64,000 nucleotides of DNA from Mauremys mutica (GCF_020497125.1 NC_059084.1:6103501-6167500), one strand, 5' to 3'. Shown: positions 36,401 to 51,400, counted from the stretch's first letter. The notes: generated from the sequence alone by a model not told the origin. Made by a program: numbers and translations.

Positions 36401-39400
36401 TTTTTTTTAAGTTCTAAATGTTGCAGTTCACCTATAAGCTTAAAAAAAGAAATGCAACCCTCTCCTAGTCTGGTGCGTTAAAAAGCCACTGCCACATTTA
36501 GGGAAGCTTGGAGAGGGTGGGGGTTGGGGGAGATGTAACAGCCAAAAACTCATTAAATTGCCTCAGAATATTTACATTTCTCTTCCTCTATTGCAGATGC
36601 TTTGATATCTAAATGCAACTATAAAAGAGATTTTTCCACACAATCAATCTGCATCCACTCTGCCCAATTCATTCACTGGCAATCCATCAGGTCTGACATC
36701 AGATCTTTAAAGTTAGGTGTATGCAAATACAGCTACCTAATTTAAGGGGCCACACCTCATTTGCACCACACCTTGGGTATTTGTGCATTCCTCATTTGCA
36801 CATGCCCGGCTGGTAGGTGTGTGCAGACGGTAATGTGCAGATATGTCAGATGCCACTGAAAGACAATAGGGTCACAGAGATAGACAACCATTCCAAGGAC
36901 CTGCAAGATCGGAGTTCAGCTCTCCCACTGACTTACTGTTTGAACTTGAATAAGTCACAGCACCTCTATTCCTCAGTTTCCCCTACATGTAAAATAGGGA
37001 TATACCCATTTAGGGAAAGTGCTTTGAGATCCATGGTCAGCTTGCACTAAGTGGTAAGTCGAGCAGGTCAAAAGTTTGGGAGGGGTTGTTTGTGTCAAAA
37101 AGGTTTTTCCCTGTTGTAAAAAAAGTTTTGTTTTAGTGTGAAGAAATAACCTATTAATAAAAAAACCTAAGAAACACAAAAACATCCCCCTCTCCCCGCA
37201 AAGAGGAAGGAGATCTTTTTCCCTATTGAATTTGGGAGTGAGGAGGCAGGGGAGGAAGAATTAATCAGAGATTATAAAAAGTCGCCTTTCGAAGTTTCAT
37301 ATCAAAATTTCACAGAAAGTTTGGAGTAAAAACCAAAATGTTCATTTCCTTAGGAATGTTTTGTAGAACTCTGCCTGCCTTTGGCTGACTGGCTCGAGTG
37401 CCAAGTATTATGGTTAACTTAAAAAACGTGCTCCCTGAATTGCCTTCATGGTGACAAACTGCAACGCCACAAACACAAGATGTGTCAGGCAGGAGGAGGA
37501 CTATCCGAGCACACAGCTGTTTTAGAAATTAAGGGTGTTGTGCCCATTTTTTGACTAGCGGTGTTAGTGGTTCCCATGGTGTTACGATCAGTTTCATGGG
37601 AAGGAGAGGGATCAATGGAAGTTCATATGCTCAGCGCCTTACAGGCTGGAGCCCATGGAAAGAAGACGCACTTTTGCAGCTTGAAGGCCTGGGGGATAAT
37701 ACCCAATTTCCAATCCTGGGTCCAGTGTATGTTCTAGTCCCTAGTTAGATCATATCTCACAAGTAAGCAATAGCCCAGGAAGTGCATTTCGTGGTATTAC
37801 TCTTGCCTCTCTCAAGGATGTTGGGACTCGGTGAGGGGAGGAGGGATGGATTTTAACTAGCCAGAGCGCCCTCTTACTAGAGGACTAAGAACAAGAAATG
37901 ATTGCAAATCAGGAAATAAAAAAAAGTCAGCCTCGTGCATTAACCAGGTGATTAACAGAAACGTGGAAGGATGACGTCTTTGGTGACCAAAAGCTTTGCT
38001 CCTGCCCAGCATTCCAAAGGCTTTAATCAAATAATGGGTTTCTTTGAAACTGTCAACCTGGCGGTGAAAAAAAAATAAGCTGGAAAGATGGAAAATAATC
38101 AGATTTAAGTGTTAATGGTTAACCCTGAACTAATTGCTGCTACTTAATGCTGCTGTGATAAAGCGCAGCAATAGAGCGTATTTTTATTCATGGCAGCTTA
38201 ACGTACAAGGCATTAATCTCTCATCAGGCAGCCGATGACAACAGATAGAATGTTTGCGTTGCAGTGATCAAGGGGGTTGTTTCTAAACTCCATCACCAAG
38301 GAGGGGTTGAAGTTAACGAAAGCTGCACCTGCCTTCCACCGCCTCAGCTCCGATAAGGAGAGCGTAAATGCAAACTCCAGTGTTACCACCGCTCGTGGTG
38401 TTAAGGATCTAGGGGCAGGTTTTCAAGAGAGCTCGGCTCCTGTTTAGGCACCTAAATGAAGTGGGCAGATTCTTCACCAGAGCGCAGGAGCGCCCATGGA
38501 GAACAATGACATATTATCCCATCTCCCTTCCCCCGCTAACCTCAAGAGCGATGGACGAAGGCTCTTCTTGGAAATTTGGCCCCTAAAATCGGGATTTTCA
38601 GCCTTCATTTTATACCCTCCCCCATTTGGATCTTCCCAGTCACTCCAGATGTCAGAGGGTGAGAAACTCTTCTTAACAAGTCTGAAAGACTAAGTTAGTA
38701 ATAGTAATAATTGGAGATATACCAATCTCCTAGAACTGGAAGGGACCTTGAAAGATCATCGAGTCCAGCCCCCTGCCTTCACTAGCAGGACCAAATTTTT
38801 GCCCCAGATCCTAAGTAGTCTCCTCAAGGATTGAACTCACAACCCTGGGTTTAGCAAGCCAATGCTCAAACCACTGAGCTATCCTTCCCCCAGTCATTGG
38901 CCTGTCCAGCATTTAGCACAACGGGTTTGCCACTTTGCACTAGGTGCCCAGGTGTTACAAGCAACAGCCATTTAAATTCACCTTTGATTGTCATTTCTGT
39001 AAAGAATCTACATTTCCAGACGGTCTTCCATTCTGAAGGGCCCAAAAGGTGTTAGCTATAGTCAAAAGATCACTAACATGCAGCTACTTCTGGGGCAGAG
39101 CTGGACAAGAACACAGGACAGGTACATTTTTCCACAGACATTAACTACACCCACTCTACCTGTGCATACACACGGTATACTGCACCCTCAGCTAAGTCAA
39201 ACATGTTCTTTCTTGATCGTTTGGAGGGAAATTGCAGGTTTTGGCAATAGGTTTTTCCACAAAAAGAAATGTATTTCCTTTAAGATTTTGTTTCTTCACT
39301 GAAAAATGTTAGCAGAAAATGTAAAATGTTGATGAAAACAAATGGGGCACATTTTTGTTTTTTTGGCATTTCACCTAAAACTTTCTGTGGGGAAAAATGT

Positions 39401-42400
39401 TCCAGACTAACCCTCAACTTACAGACACATTTTTGTAATTTTTCAGCCAAGAGGAAATCTGCATGGTCATTTTACAACCCTCCTTCCAAAACCAGAGGTT
39501 AAAGTCCTGCATGCCTGAAAGAGAGAGTGGTGTCCCTTGTTCAGAGGGTGGATGCTCACCTCTGGGTGGTGTGTGCGGAAGGAACAAATAGCAACCCATG
39601 AATAGGTCTCACATAATATCTAGTCAACCCAGAAATATGCCACAAGCAACCTCATACAGAGAGAGAGAAATTTGGGGTCTTTTGCTTCTGACAAGAACCA
39701 AGAAAGGTGAGCAAACAAGCTGGAGTGAGTCACCACAACTTCTACAAGCCTCAGAAAAGGCTGAGTGTGAAGTGAAGACTAGAGGAAGAGGGGTCGGGAG
39801 AGTGTTCAGGCCAAACTAGCCGTCACCTCCCCCGCAAGACGAGAAAACACTGAATTATTTGGAGGACACACTGGACACAGCTCTTGAAAAATCATCTTTT
39901 TAGATTCCTTTCCCTCCTTGTGGCTGACAACCAGACTAGAGAGGAGGATGCTCAGAGAAAGAATCAGGCAATCCACTGCCTCACGTACCCTCTGCCCCAC
40001 AGACCCTGGAGCTCCCCTCACCACAGCCCAAGGCTTTGCTTGTACACGCTGTCCCAGACTGCCAGAAGGCGGCACCCTAGGAGTCTGTGTTTATTTTGGT
40101 TTCAGCCAGCATCAGGCTCTGTGTGACATACACAAGCCAGCCTTGTGCGGCTCCTGCAGGGGAAACAGGCCTGAAGTATATTCTGCCAAACCGTCGGCTA
40201 AAAGCTGAACATTCAGGCTCATTCAGCACAAGTTGCCCTTGCTCCTCCCCCGACCATTTGCTCTCCGTTGCAGATTTCGCCTTTGCTAAGTGTATCGCAG
40301 AGCGTGCGCATCACTCAACCAAGTTCACTCGGCTGGTCAATCACAGAGGCGTTTTCCATTCCCTCAAGTGCTCTGCGGTTATACGGCTTGGGTCCGTGCA
40401 CTGGACACTAAGGACAGATGTTACATCCTGCAAAGTTAAGCAGCAGTGCAGAAAGACTTCAATGAAGGCAAGAGATCTGGCAGCAAAACCTACATTCTGT
40501 GTGCTATTAAAGAGAGAGGACTACTCGTTTAAATACGCGCAGAGAGAGTAGTTTGAGTCTCTCCGTAAAGATGGTTCTAGCATCAAGCATGAGGACCTCA
40601 GATGCCCCAAAGCTTGGGTCTGATTCAACTATTGGGTTTTGGCTTGGCCCATTATAAAAACCAGCAGATAGCTGCAAAATGTGGATGCATATTCCACACT
40701 CAGTCACAAGGGTGCGTACAACTAGGGTTTGGCTTTAAGACCAACGGACGTGGTAGATTCTCCACACTTGGATTCTACCAGTCACGACCGAGGGTCTGGA
40801 TAACACGCTCCAGTTCAACTGCCAGTTATTGGGCTTGATGCATGAATCAATGGGTGAAATTCGGCATTACGCAAGAGGACTGCATGGGCCCTTCTGGCCT
40901 TTCGTTGTCCCAGGGAGGGAGAGAGGAAGCTCACTTTTATTAGCCGCTAAAAAATAAACTGAGCTGTCTTGCCCATCTCCCCGTCCCCTCTCCTCCCCTC
41001 ACAAACCAAGCTGATTGCATTCCCTTCTCTAAATGGAGCTGGGATTTTCATCTAGCACTGGCAGGATGGCGTTGGGGACAGGCTTAGTAGATAACCCTGC
41101 AATGGGAGCACGTGCAGATGCCGCTTTGCCAGAGGTGCCGAGGCTTTAGTTTTGGGAAGCAGGGTGCAGTTTGTTATTAACCCTCATGAGATTTTATCTC
41201 CGGGAAGAGGATTTTTAGTTTCTTGATAACATCCTGGGAGTTTTCAACTGCGTGTTAAAGAACTAGATGTTTTTAATCCAGAGGATTGTCTCCCACCAGA
41301 TCACCAAAGCAGGAACATCGGCACATTGGGATCTGGTTCCAAACATCCCCAAGTTTCAGGGAAGTGGGGTTGAGCTGATGTGGGATTTTGGCCCAGGCTT
41401 ATGTCTAGTAACTTGAAAGTTAAATGTGAGACAGCGACTCTTCGCACTACCAGCAAGCACCCACAAACATCTTTCATGCCCACGCACCCAGGGTGAAATC
41501 CATCCCCATGTGAAGAGCCAGCCCAGGGCTTGCTTATGCACCATGAAAGTCTCACCACAAACCCTCAGACAGGTCTTATGAAGTGCATCTGTCTTGTACT
41601 AATTCTCTATGCAGGGTTGAGTTTCACCCTAAATGAACCTCTCTCTTGCACCTCAGTCAACACAAGCAACAAACAGCCTCACCCTAGCTGCAGCATAGGA
41701 AGTAGTGTGGCTGAGTGAACAGTGCACTGGCCTGGGACTCAGGATACCTGCGTTCTATTCCCAACTCTGATGCTGGGTGACCGTGGGCACATCGCATCCC
41801 TCTGTGCCTCAGTTTCCCTATATGTAATATAAGGCTAGTGATTCTGACCTCCTCTGTAAAGCATGTCAGGACTGACTGATGTAAAGCCCTACATCAAAGC
41901 TAGTTGTTTTTACTACAGTCACAATCTAGCAGTTACCAGAAGAGTTCTAGAACTATTTCCTTCGCCAGGGAAGACAAGGATTTGCCTAAGAACCATCTGA
42001 AAACCAGTCCCCAGCCCCAGTGGTGGACAGCATGGCAGGGCCAGTCCAGTTCTCTCGAAAAGAAAAGGAAATAAATCTATTAAGGCCAACCAGGTTAACT
42101 GTGCTAGAACGGAGATAGCGACAGCCATGTTTAAACCTGGCTCATAAAAGCTACCAGTCATGAGGAGAGAATATACAAAAAAGATTCTATAACTCCCAGA
42201 ACTGGAGCCTAAGAAATTAGACCCTAATCCTGCAAGCACTTATACACGTGTGAAACTGGGGCTTTAATTCAAATCTCTGCCCCCAAGAATTAAAGTATTA
42301 TTATTATGCCCATTTTTCAGATGAAGATAAAGAGGCAGAGACTTAACCAAGGAAGGCAGAGTGAGTCTGCATCAGAGTGAGGATTAAACCTCAGGAATTC

Positions 42401-45400
42401 CTCTCTCTTGCTCCAATACTCAGTTCTCTAGACCATGCCTTCCCCAGGTATCATGGCCCAGCCCAGTGTTTGTATAAAAATAAAGTAGAGCTGTTGCAAG
42501 TTAAAAAAAAAAATTAAGAGCCAGAATAGGAGGAGCAATTGGTCAGGACCCACTTGGAGCTGGTTGCCAAGTGAGTCTTTACTCTGAGCGGAGTCCAAAG
42601 ACAGGCTTTGAAAAGGGCACTGTACATTTTTCATTCCCAAGAGAGGCTTCCCTGCATGTTTGTGTTGGCCCTTGGGATGCCACGATCCGATCACGGTGTA
42701 GCGCTTGCTGGCATGCAAGCTGCACTACCGCTGTCCCCGCCCCAGACATGAGCTGGAAAGTCAAGGGACACTAGGCTGGTGCAGTAAAAATGAGTGTTAC
42801 TACTTTTTTTTATTTCTTCTACCATGAAGTTTCAGCCATTTGAGAATTTGCACATTACAACCATATTGCTGGGATTCAATTCCATAAAAATCTACACCAC
42901 AGTATTTCGGCAGCTGCTGAACAGCAGAGTAGTGTCCAGGACAGGGAGATTGAGCTAGAACCAGTTGCATTATTGTTCCACCTTTTCCCATGAGACACAC
43001 CTCCGAGGGTTATTTCATTCTTGTGCAGCCACAGTCTCTCTTCTGGAGTGGCTGCAGTGCAAGAGACTGGGAGCATCGTGCAACCTGAGAAATGGTGCTA
43101 TTAAACAGGAGCCCAGTTCTGCACATCTCAAACTCTGGGGGGGTCATCTCATTGGCTTCAGCGGAAGTACTCGCATGAGAAAGGGTTGCAGAAGTGGATC
43201 CTAAATAGGTAAGTTGGTCTGATAAGGGGGCACAGACAGGGAAATGACTAGTCCAGACTCTGTGAATTTTCTCTCTTGGGCAAGTTAAAGGGTAACTAGA
43301 GTTTACAAACCATGATGGATGATGTAATGGTCCATTAGCTTCTGCATTAGGCGGATACCCGTCTCTCGGTCTGGTGCTTCCTTGTGGTCAATCAGCCAGT
43401 CTGTAAGCTCCTTTGCAACAAAGCAGTTGGGGTACGTTCGAAGGTGGTGGCGCCTGTCCTTAATGAGCTTTCCATCATGAAGTCGAAGCCTAGGATGAGA
43501 GAACACTATGAAGTGTATGGGTAATTTCAGAGACATTTTAGATTACATGCCAGTGATGGATGTGCCACCATAGGCTTGGAGATTATGATAGTTTAGGCAG
43601 GAGTCAGGATGCTTAACTGCACCTCTTTGAATTGCAAGGTTGTGTTAGTTCTCATAAGGTTTCTGTCTGGTGAGTTTGCTGGTACCTTCCACTGATGGTC
43701 CTGACCAGAACACAGAGGGAAAAGTGAAGTGAAAGTTGTGACCCTCAAAAATCCATTCACCCTGGATTTGGTTTCAACTAGTTCTTATTTTGCCTAAAAT
43801 CAGCTGATCTTTCCCGAATACTTCACAGTAAACAAATATGCTCGTAGGTTTGCAATGTAAGAGGAGACATTAACCAGATGCTATTTTTTTCTGTCTTAAA
43901 ACACAGGGGAACGATTTCATTGATGACCGACCATAACTGCTCCAAAATTTAGAGGTTGGTTATTCCCCATCACCATCACACATTGGTAAATTTTACCATC
44001 ATCCACACTAGTCTTAGTCCTGAACAGCATTCTGCGGGTTATTTTAACATTATTTAGAAAATACACGGCAGCTGAGTGAGGTTTGTGAAGAAAAGGAAGA
44101 AGAAAACTATCACTCGTGCTTGCCCCAGTCTGTCGTTAGCTCTGCTCGTCAGCACCAGGAAAGCAAGTCCTAGAGGTCAGCTATAGTATTCAGCACTAAA
44201 GCATCAAACAGTAGCAGGTCACGGTGGGTTGGGATGAGAATGTCAAAAAGCAACACTTGGTTTTGTTGTATGTATTTGACAAGTATTTGGCAAATCACTT
44301 CAGGCAGTTATAAATTCCTACACAAAAAACTTAAACAGCACACCTTTACCAGCGTGTCCAGCCTGGAATGAACGTCTTATATGCATGGGATACCAATATT
44401 AGAAAGTTAGATTCTGTGTGAGATATTTCCATCAACAAAGAGTCTGGTTTAAAAAAATTGAAAGAAAATAATGAATATCTTTTAGAACAGACAGTGTCCG
44501 ATCTAGTCTGGCTTAGATAGTCAGGGAGATGGGGGGATACAACTGGGACATATACAACTCCTGGGGCCCCATCCCTGCAAAACCTGAACGTCACAATGAG
44601 TTTGTTACTTCAGTGGAAATATTTGCGTGACTAAGGGTTATTCATATGATTAAGGCTTTGAATTTTGTAATGACCTTCACAGCTGAACAGGGTCACCAAT
44701 CAAACAGATCTTGTATTCAAGCCAAAACCAAGTGGCAAGGACAAAACCAAAGGTATCAAACTTGGCAAGCATTCTGCCTCAGTCATTACTGTTCCCAAAA
44801 TGTTAACGCTGGAAAATGCACAGGGCATGAATCCTACCTGAACAGGAGCTGTCTGATAATATCATTTGTTTAACACCAAGATGTTTATAGTTTCAAAACA
44901 TTCATTATACGACACTCTTGCCCAGGGCCAATATATTCTGCAAGGACATAAATCACGGAGCATTTCTTTGTTTAATGCCTTCAGGTGAGTTTTTCCCCTG
45001 CCCACAACAGAACTTTATATAAATTCTATTAGGTGTCCCATAGATCATGTTCTATACAAGGCAATGCTTTGTCTAACAAATTGTAAGAAGCACACAAACA
45101 ATTCCCACATCACCACATACTATGCCCTGGAACCTCCCAGATCCATACAGTATTTATGTTAAAGGATTAAGGGAACAATAGAACCTCAAAAGTCTGCAGA
45201 TCGTGAATTATTGGACAAAGGAGGGTTTAATAATTGATGACTGCAGTTAAGACTGCCAATTAAGAATGGGAATGGAGACCTGTCTGCCCTCTTGGCATTT
45301 TGCATATTAAGGGACTTGTGTCTAGCCAGCAAAAATTGCACCTGTAAATGCTGCTGTGCATGCACAATCATCTGATTTGCCAGAGTCAGTGCAGCATATG

Positions 45401-48400
45401 TTGGCCCCAGAGTGGGATTTGTGAATGTAACCAACGTGAACGTGCAGAAGTTGTGATGCTCTTTAGGTGGCTGCATTCAATAATTTGGCCCATAGTTATC
45501 AGAGGGAAGGTCTGGTAAAAACTCTAGTTCTGTGTCTATGCCACGTCTGTCAGCTGCTCATGTAGCTCAGCAATAGCAGGTGTTAAGATCAACAAGGTCA
45601 GAAAATTGAAAACTTAGTGAAACTCTCAGGCTCGAGAGCTTTCCAGGGTTGCTCCTCCATTAGCTACTCCTCCCTGCCTTTGGACTTTCCTGTAGGCCTC
45701 TCCAGTTTTCTCCACCTCATGAAAGGGCCCAATCCACAGTGAATGCAATGGATGCTGGTTTGAGGCCTTGTCTATACTACAGGGGAAATTCGATCTAAGC
45801 TATATAAGAGTTACATGAATAGCGTAACTCAAATCGATGTAGCTTAGATCTACTTACCGCGGGGTCCACACTACGCTATGTCAATGGGAGATGCTCTCCC
45901 GTTGACTGCCCCTACTCTTCTCGATCCTGTGGAGTACAGGAGTTGACGGGAGAGCAATCTCCAGTCGATTTAGCGGGTCTTCACTAGACCCGCTAAATCG
46001 ACCGCCGATGCATCGATCACCACTCGTGGATCCCCCGATAAGTACAGACAAGCCCTGAGTGTTAGGTACTTTCCAGTTCCACAACCAATAACTTGCCCAA
46101 CTTCATACTCCCCACAAAACAAAGCCTCAGCCTGAATCCCAAAAGCTCTGACCTGATGCCACCAAATTCAACATGAAAACTGGAGTCTCTGTGTAAGGCA
46201 AACCTGGACTTCAGAAGCATCTGGGGCCCACCGCTGTCTAAGACCCACCACTGGATCAGCAAAGGCACCAGAGAAAAGGAGACAGTGCAAGGAGGGAGCC
46301 TTGCCATGCTGAGAGGATGTGTTCTGCTTGAGGACCAAGGAAAGCTTTGTGATGGTTCTTTTTCCAAACTAGTTTGCTCAGCCTTACATTAGAAGCATCC
46401 CCAGAGTTAGTACCACTATAGGAGGGCCCACAAACCCTGCTTTTTTTTTTTTTAATTCTGTGAGCATGCACAGGGCCCCCTAGCGCACCACAGAGGCAAG
46501 GAAAGCAGTCCAGTAACCCAAGGGATTTCCCAAGCAAGAAGTTCAGGTAGAGTTCAGACCTGTATTGTATGGACTGAGTTATCCTGCTTTCCGATGACCA
46601 GCCAACAAGGACCAAAACCGTATGTTCTTGTTCAGCTTTTTATTCCATTTTCACTTGGAAGTTTTGTCCAAGCAAGAAGAGAGCAAACATTTTAAGTCCC
46701 AAATTTTCTCTCAAGAGAATAATCTGCCATGCAACATTGAGAATTGCCTTTTATTGTAGGGTTTTGGAGGGGTCAGGGGGAAGCATCTTGTCAAAATGCT
46801 ATCAGCATTGGATGCCAATTTTAAAGCCCCCCTGCCCAGCCCACCCGCTCCATAAAGAGGTAGACAGACATCCCCCAACATGTTATCTCCTTAGAACACA
46901 ACAAGAGAACTACTACTTTATAGGAATGTTTCTTATAGATAAGAGTGAAACCAAGAATACTCTATTGTTAGCATGACTCTGAAGAAGTCTGTATAACCCT
47001 TATATGTTGCCTTGTGTATGAAAACCTGTAGAACACAAAGCCACACAAGGATGACTCCAAACTGAAATTAGTTGGAAAAACTGTTTCTGGTTTTGCAGTA
47101 TTCATTTTTCACTTTTTAGAATTCTGCAAAAACTGTGATACAAATATTGTTTAAAACAATCCCTCCAGTTTCTGGTAAATAAAACATTTGAATAATGGTA
47201 TATCTATAAAAGATATTCAATTTAGATCAAACAAATTGAAGAGTTAACAGTGTCACAATTTTAAAAGCATTTTTGACTAAGTAATTTGGTTCAAAAATTT
47301 TGACCAGCTCTAACTACAACCCCAGAAGTCAACACTCCAAACTTTGGGGGAATTCAGCATTGAGTTTGAACACTGAGCCTCAGACCCATCTCTCATGTAT
47401 AATTACTAAGGCTGTAACTATGCTGTATCGTATGTCGCTCTGAAACAGCGATTACCTATGTTTTCAGTGTGCTGTACCTATTAATTTCTATCAAGTCCAC
47501 CATACTGCTCTCAGAATTACTGCAGCATGTAACAGAAGACACACACATGCTCTCATGTACACATTACTTTTGTTCTTTTTGTTGTTTTCCTTAGTCTAAA
47601 AAAGAGATTATACACATTTTGCTCTTTTTGTATGGAAAGAGCTAACACTGAGGATATACCACAGGCCCTTTGAAGAAATCATTTGACACATCCATGAAGA
47701 GTAAATATATTAATCTTGAGAAAAGCAAAAATAGCTGAAACTGAGATTGACTTATCGTTATCTTGCTTCCAGATAAAGATTGCTAAATAAGGGTGTGTAA
47801 TATGACATTTAGACTTTTTCTTCAACATGCCCCAAACCATTCATGTTCTGCCAAAAACACAAACAAAAGCCCCCAGAATAATACAAGGAGAAACTGGCTG
47901 CTAGAACACAAAAGTCAACAGTTATGAAACACTTTCCTTTTTGGCTGTCGCTGCCTGTGCGTTTGTTTTGGATGGGTTGGTTGGGCAATCATGATGTTTC
48001 TTTGTCAAGGTCACTAGAAGGACACCATTATTCATGCCCTGTGACCTTGTTCAAAGCAAATCCACAGCACTTTAAGGAGGGAGAGCGGGGGTGGACGTCA
48101 AGTGTTCTGTAAGTATATTCATGGGTATTTTTGTTTTGTTTAACATACAAGAGCTCACTAAAATATGATAATTCTTTAAACACAGAACAGATATTCCATT
48201 GTCATAGGTTTGGGGCTCAGACAGTTCTCAATTATCCTCTCCTGATGAGAGAGGCTCCGATACTTGAATCCAGCTTTCTTTTGATGCTGGTTTTCTTTCT
48301 GTACTCTTAATTTTTCACCCCTTTTAATGAATTTAGTGCTCAAAGGTTTTGGATTGACAGAACAATACCCCAGTAATGCAATAGGGTTGGTAACTGGGAC

Positions 48401-51400
48401 TCCATGCATGCACAAGAGTCCATGCCTACACATTTGATTGCAGGATCAGAGCCCTAGAGAAGTCCTCCATCGACAGATTCAGTACGGGCAATGGCCGTTC
48501 CAGCTTCTCCACACACTTCTTCTAGTGCGCCTCACAGCTAGAGTGGCTCAGAAAACACTATATATAGTCTGTGAACATTTTCGAAAGAAATGAACAAGCC
48601 TCAGTTCTTTTGCTCAAGATTTGCATAGAAACTTGCACGTTAAAAAAAAAAGATTTGAAGGTTTTTAGTTTTTTCATAGAAAATCTGGAAAAAGTTTGAA
48701 CAAGGACATTTTCCATAGAAGTTTTCAATCTAAAGAAAGGCCATTCATTGATGGGAAAATAAAGTTGTTGAACCATCAATTGTAACGAGCTCTATTCAAA
48801 GAATGTCTGGAGAAAACATGTATAATGTTGTATTTCATCTTCATGTCCATATAGCTCAAAGTTTTCAAGACTGACTAGTAATTTGGAAAAACCTTAATAT
48901 TTGGGTGCCCAACTTGAAAGGACCTAATTTTCAGAAAGTTGGGCCCCTAACCGTGTTTCCAGATGGGCTCCTCAAAAATTGAGGCGTCTAAATATCACCA
49001 GTTGCTTTTGAAGATGTAGGTCATCATCTGAACCTGCTGATAACTACTAAACAACTATAACCTTTATCGCTGTGGTTTCTGGGGAGACTGTCCACTAGGA
49101 ACTGGACTAATACTTCTCAACTCATTTAAAATAACCTACTGGACATCTCTAATGAAACTGAAATTTGTACTGATTCCCTAAATAACTCCAAAAATGTTAC
49201 AACCATGATAGGTTCTCTCCTTCCAAATGTACTCTTCAACCCTATAGTTTACATGCTACACCAAAAGGTTTTTGCGGTTCTTGCATTGGGTCACTTCCAG
49301 TCCCAGTGAGAGATTAATAATGCCAGACTATGCTGAGTTGAGCACCTGCTTGGTTGCAGGGGGAATGGTATTCACCTGGTCTTGCAGCTGAATCACAGGC
49401 TTTGTCTTCATTATTTTTTTAAAAAGGGCATATTTTACATCCACATGTCCCTTCTGACCTAGAAATGTATGAACTCTATGTGGCGACAAGGCTCTGGTAA
49501 ATCTTACCTTCATGTAGCTAGTCAAGGTTAACCCTGTACCACTCACCCAGTGTTTACCTTGACTAGCTACATGGAGATAAAGACTACTTGTCTTGTCTCC
49601 ACTAGGGTTTTACATTGAGATAACTATCTTGTGTCAGTTCTCTCAATAAAAATACCCTTTGTTTTTGCTGTAAGACATAGCCTTAATATAAACTGAACTG
49701 CTAGAATATCTTACGTTTACGTAGCGTCTTCCATCCAAAAAGGCTTTACAGACCATAGGCCACGTTCTGCCCTTGACTGTTGGAGTGAGGCTCCCATGAC
49801 GCAGTCAATCTTTCAAAGCAGAGTTCCCAGTCACTGAGGACTGGTATAAATGCTCTGTTGTTCTCATTCTCAGCTTACAACCATGTCTTATATTGAACTA
49901 GAGAGAAATCCTCTTCTAAGAGGATCAATCTGGGCAACTCCCCTGTTGATCATTACTTTCAGAGGAGAACAAAATGTGGATCCACAAACCAGTGAACCTC
50001 CCCAAGTCAGACTCCAGCATAGAAGCAAATTCTCTATTTTAGAGCAAAAAATTGGCATTTGAAATAGACTCATAGACTTTAAGGTCAGAAGGGACCATTA
50101 TGATCATCTAGTCTGACCTCCTGCACAATGCAGGCCACAGAATCTCACCCACCCACTTCTATAACAAACCCCTAACCTATGTCAGAGTTATTGAAGTCCT
50201 CAAATTGTGGTTTGAAGACCTCAAGCTGCAGAGAATCCTCCAGCAAGTGACCCGTGCCCCATGCTGCAGAGGAAGGCAAAAAACCTCCAGGGCCTCTGCC
50301 AATCTGCCCTGGAGAAAAATTCCTTCCCGACCCCAAATATGGCGATCAGTTAAACCCTGAGCATGTGGGCAAGACTCACCAGCCAGCACCCAGGAAAGAA
50401 TTCCCTGTAGTAACTCAGATCCCACCCCATCAAACATCCCATCACAGACCACTGGGCATACTGACCTGCTGATAATCAAAGATCAATTGCTAAAATTAAT
50501 TGCCAAAATTAGGCTCTCTCATCATACCATCCCCTCCATAAAAACTTATCAAGCTTAGTCTTAAAGCCAGATATGTCTTTTGCCCCCACTACTCCCCTTG
50601 GAAGGCTGTTCCAGAATTTCACTCCTCTAATGGTTAGAAACCTTCATCTAATTTCAAGTCTAAACTTCCTAGTGTCCAGTTTATATCCATTTGTTCTTGT
50701 GTCCACATTGGTACTAAGCTTAAATAATTCCTCTCCCTCCCCAATATTAATCCCTCTGATATATTAATAAAGAGCAATCATATCCCCCCTCAATCTTCTT
50801 TTGGTTAGGCTAAACAAGCCAAGCTCTTTGAGCCTCCTTTCACAAGACAGGTTTTCCATTCCTCGGATCATCCTAGTAGCTCGTCTCTGAACCTGTTCCA
50901 GTTTTAATTCATCCTTCTTAAACATGGGAGACCAGAACTGCACACAGTATTCCAGATGAGGTCGAAATGTTTAGTAAAACTCCAGAGCGGGTCACTCATG
51001 TAGTAGTTAGCTCTAGTTCACACTCCCACAGCAATTAAATGCAGAAGAGTGGCCGTGAAAAAAAGGGACAAGATTCTTGTGCAAAGTGATTTCCTTTCCA
51101 CTGCAGTCCTTCTAGTCAAATACCCTCACATGCTCAGTAGAAGGGGAGGGCAGCCACAGCAGCACATATAGAAACTGGTTTCTGGAGATACAGCTTTGAG
51201 CCATAAAGCAACAAAAACAAATTGTGCTGTACTCCCAGTGTGCGTGAACATGAGTACATTCTTGAGGGGAGGGGAGAGGGTTACATAATTGGACCAGCCA
51301 GGTTAGCTCTGCTTAAGTGACACCCCCTCCTACTTTTAATTTAGGCACGGGAGAGTGAGGGCTGAGTTTCAAGAAGAAATCCAGGCAAGATCAGGCCTGC

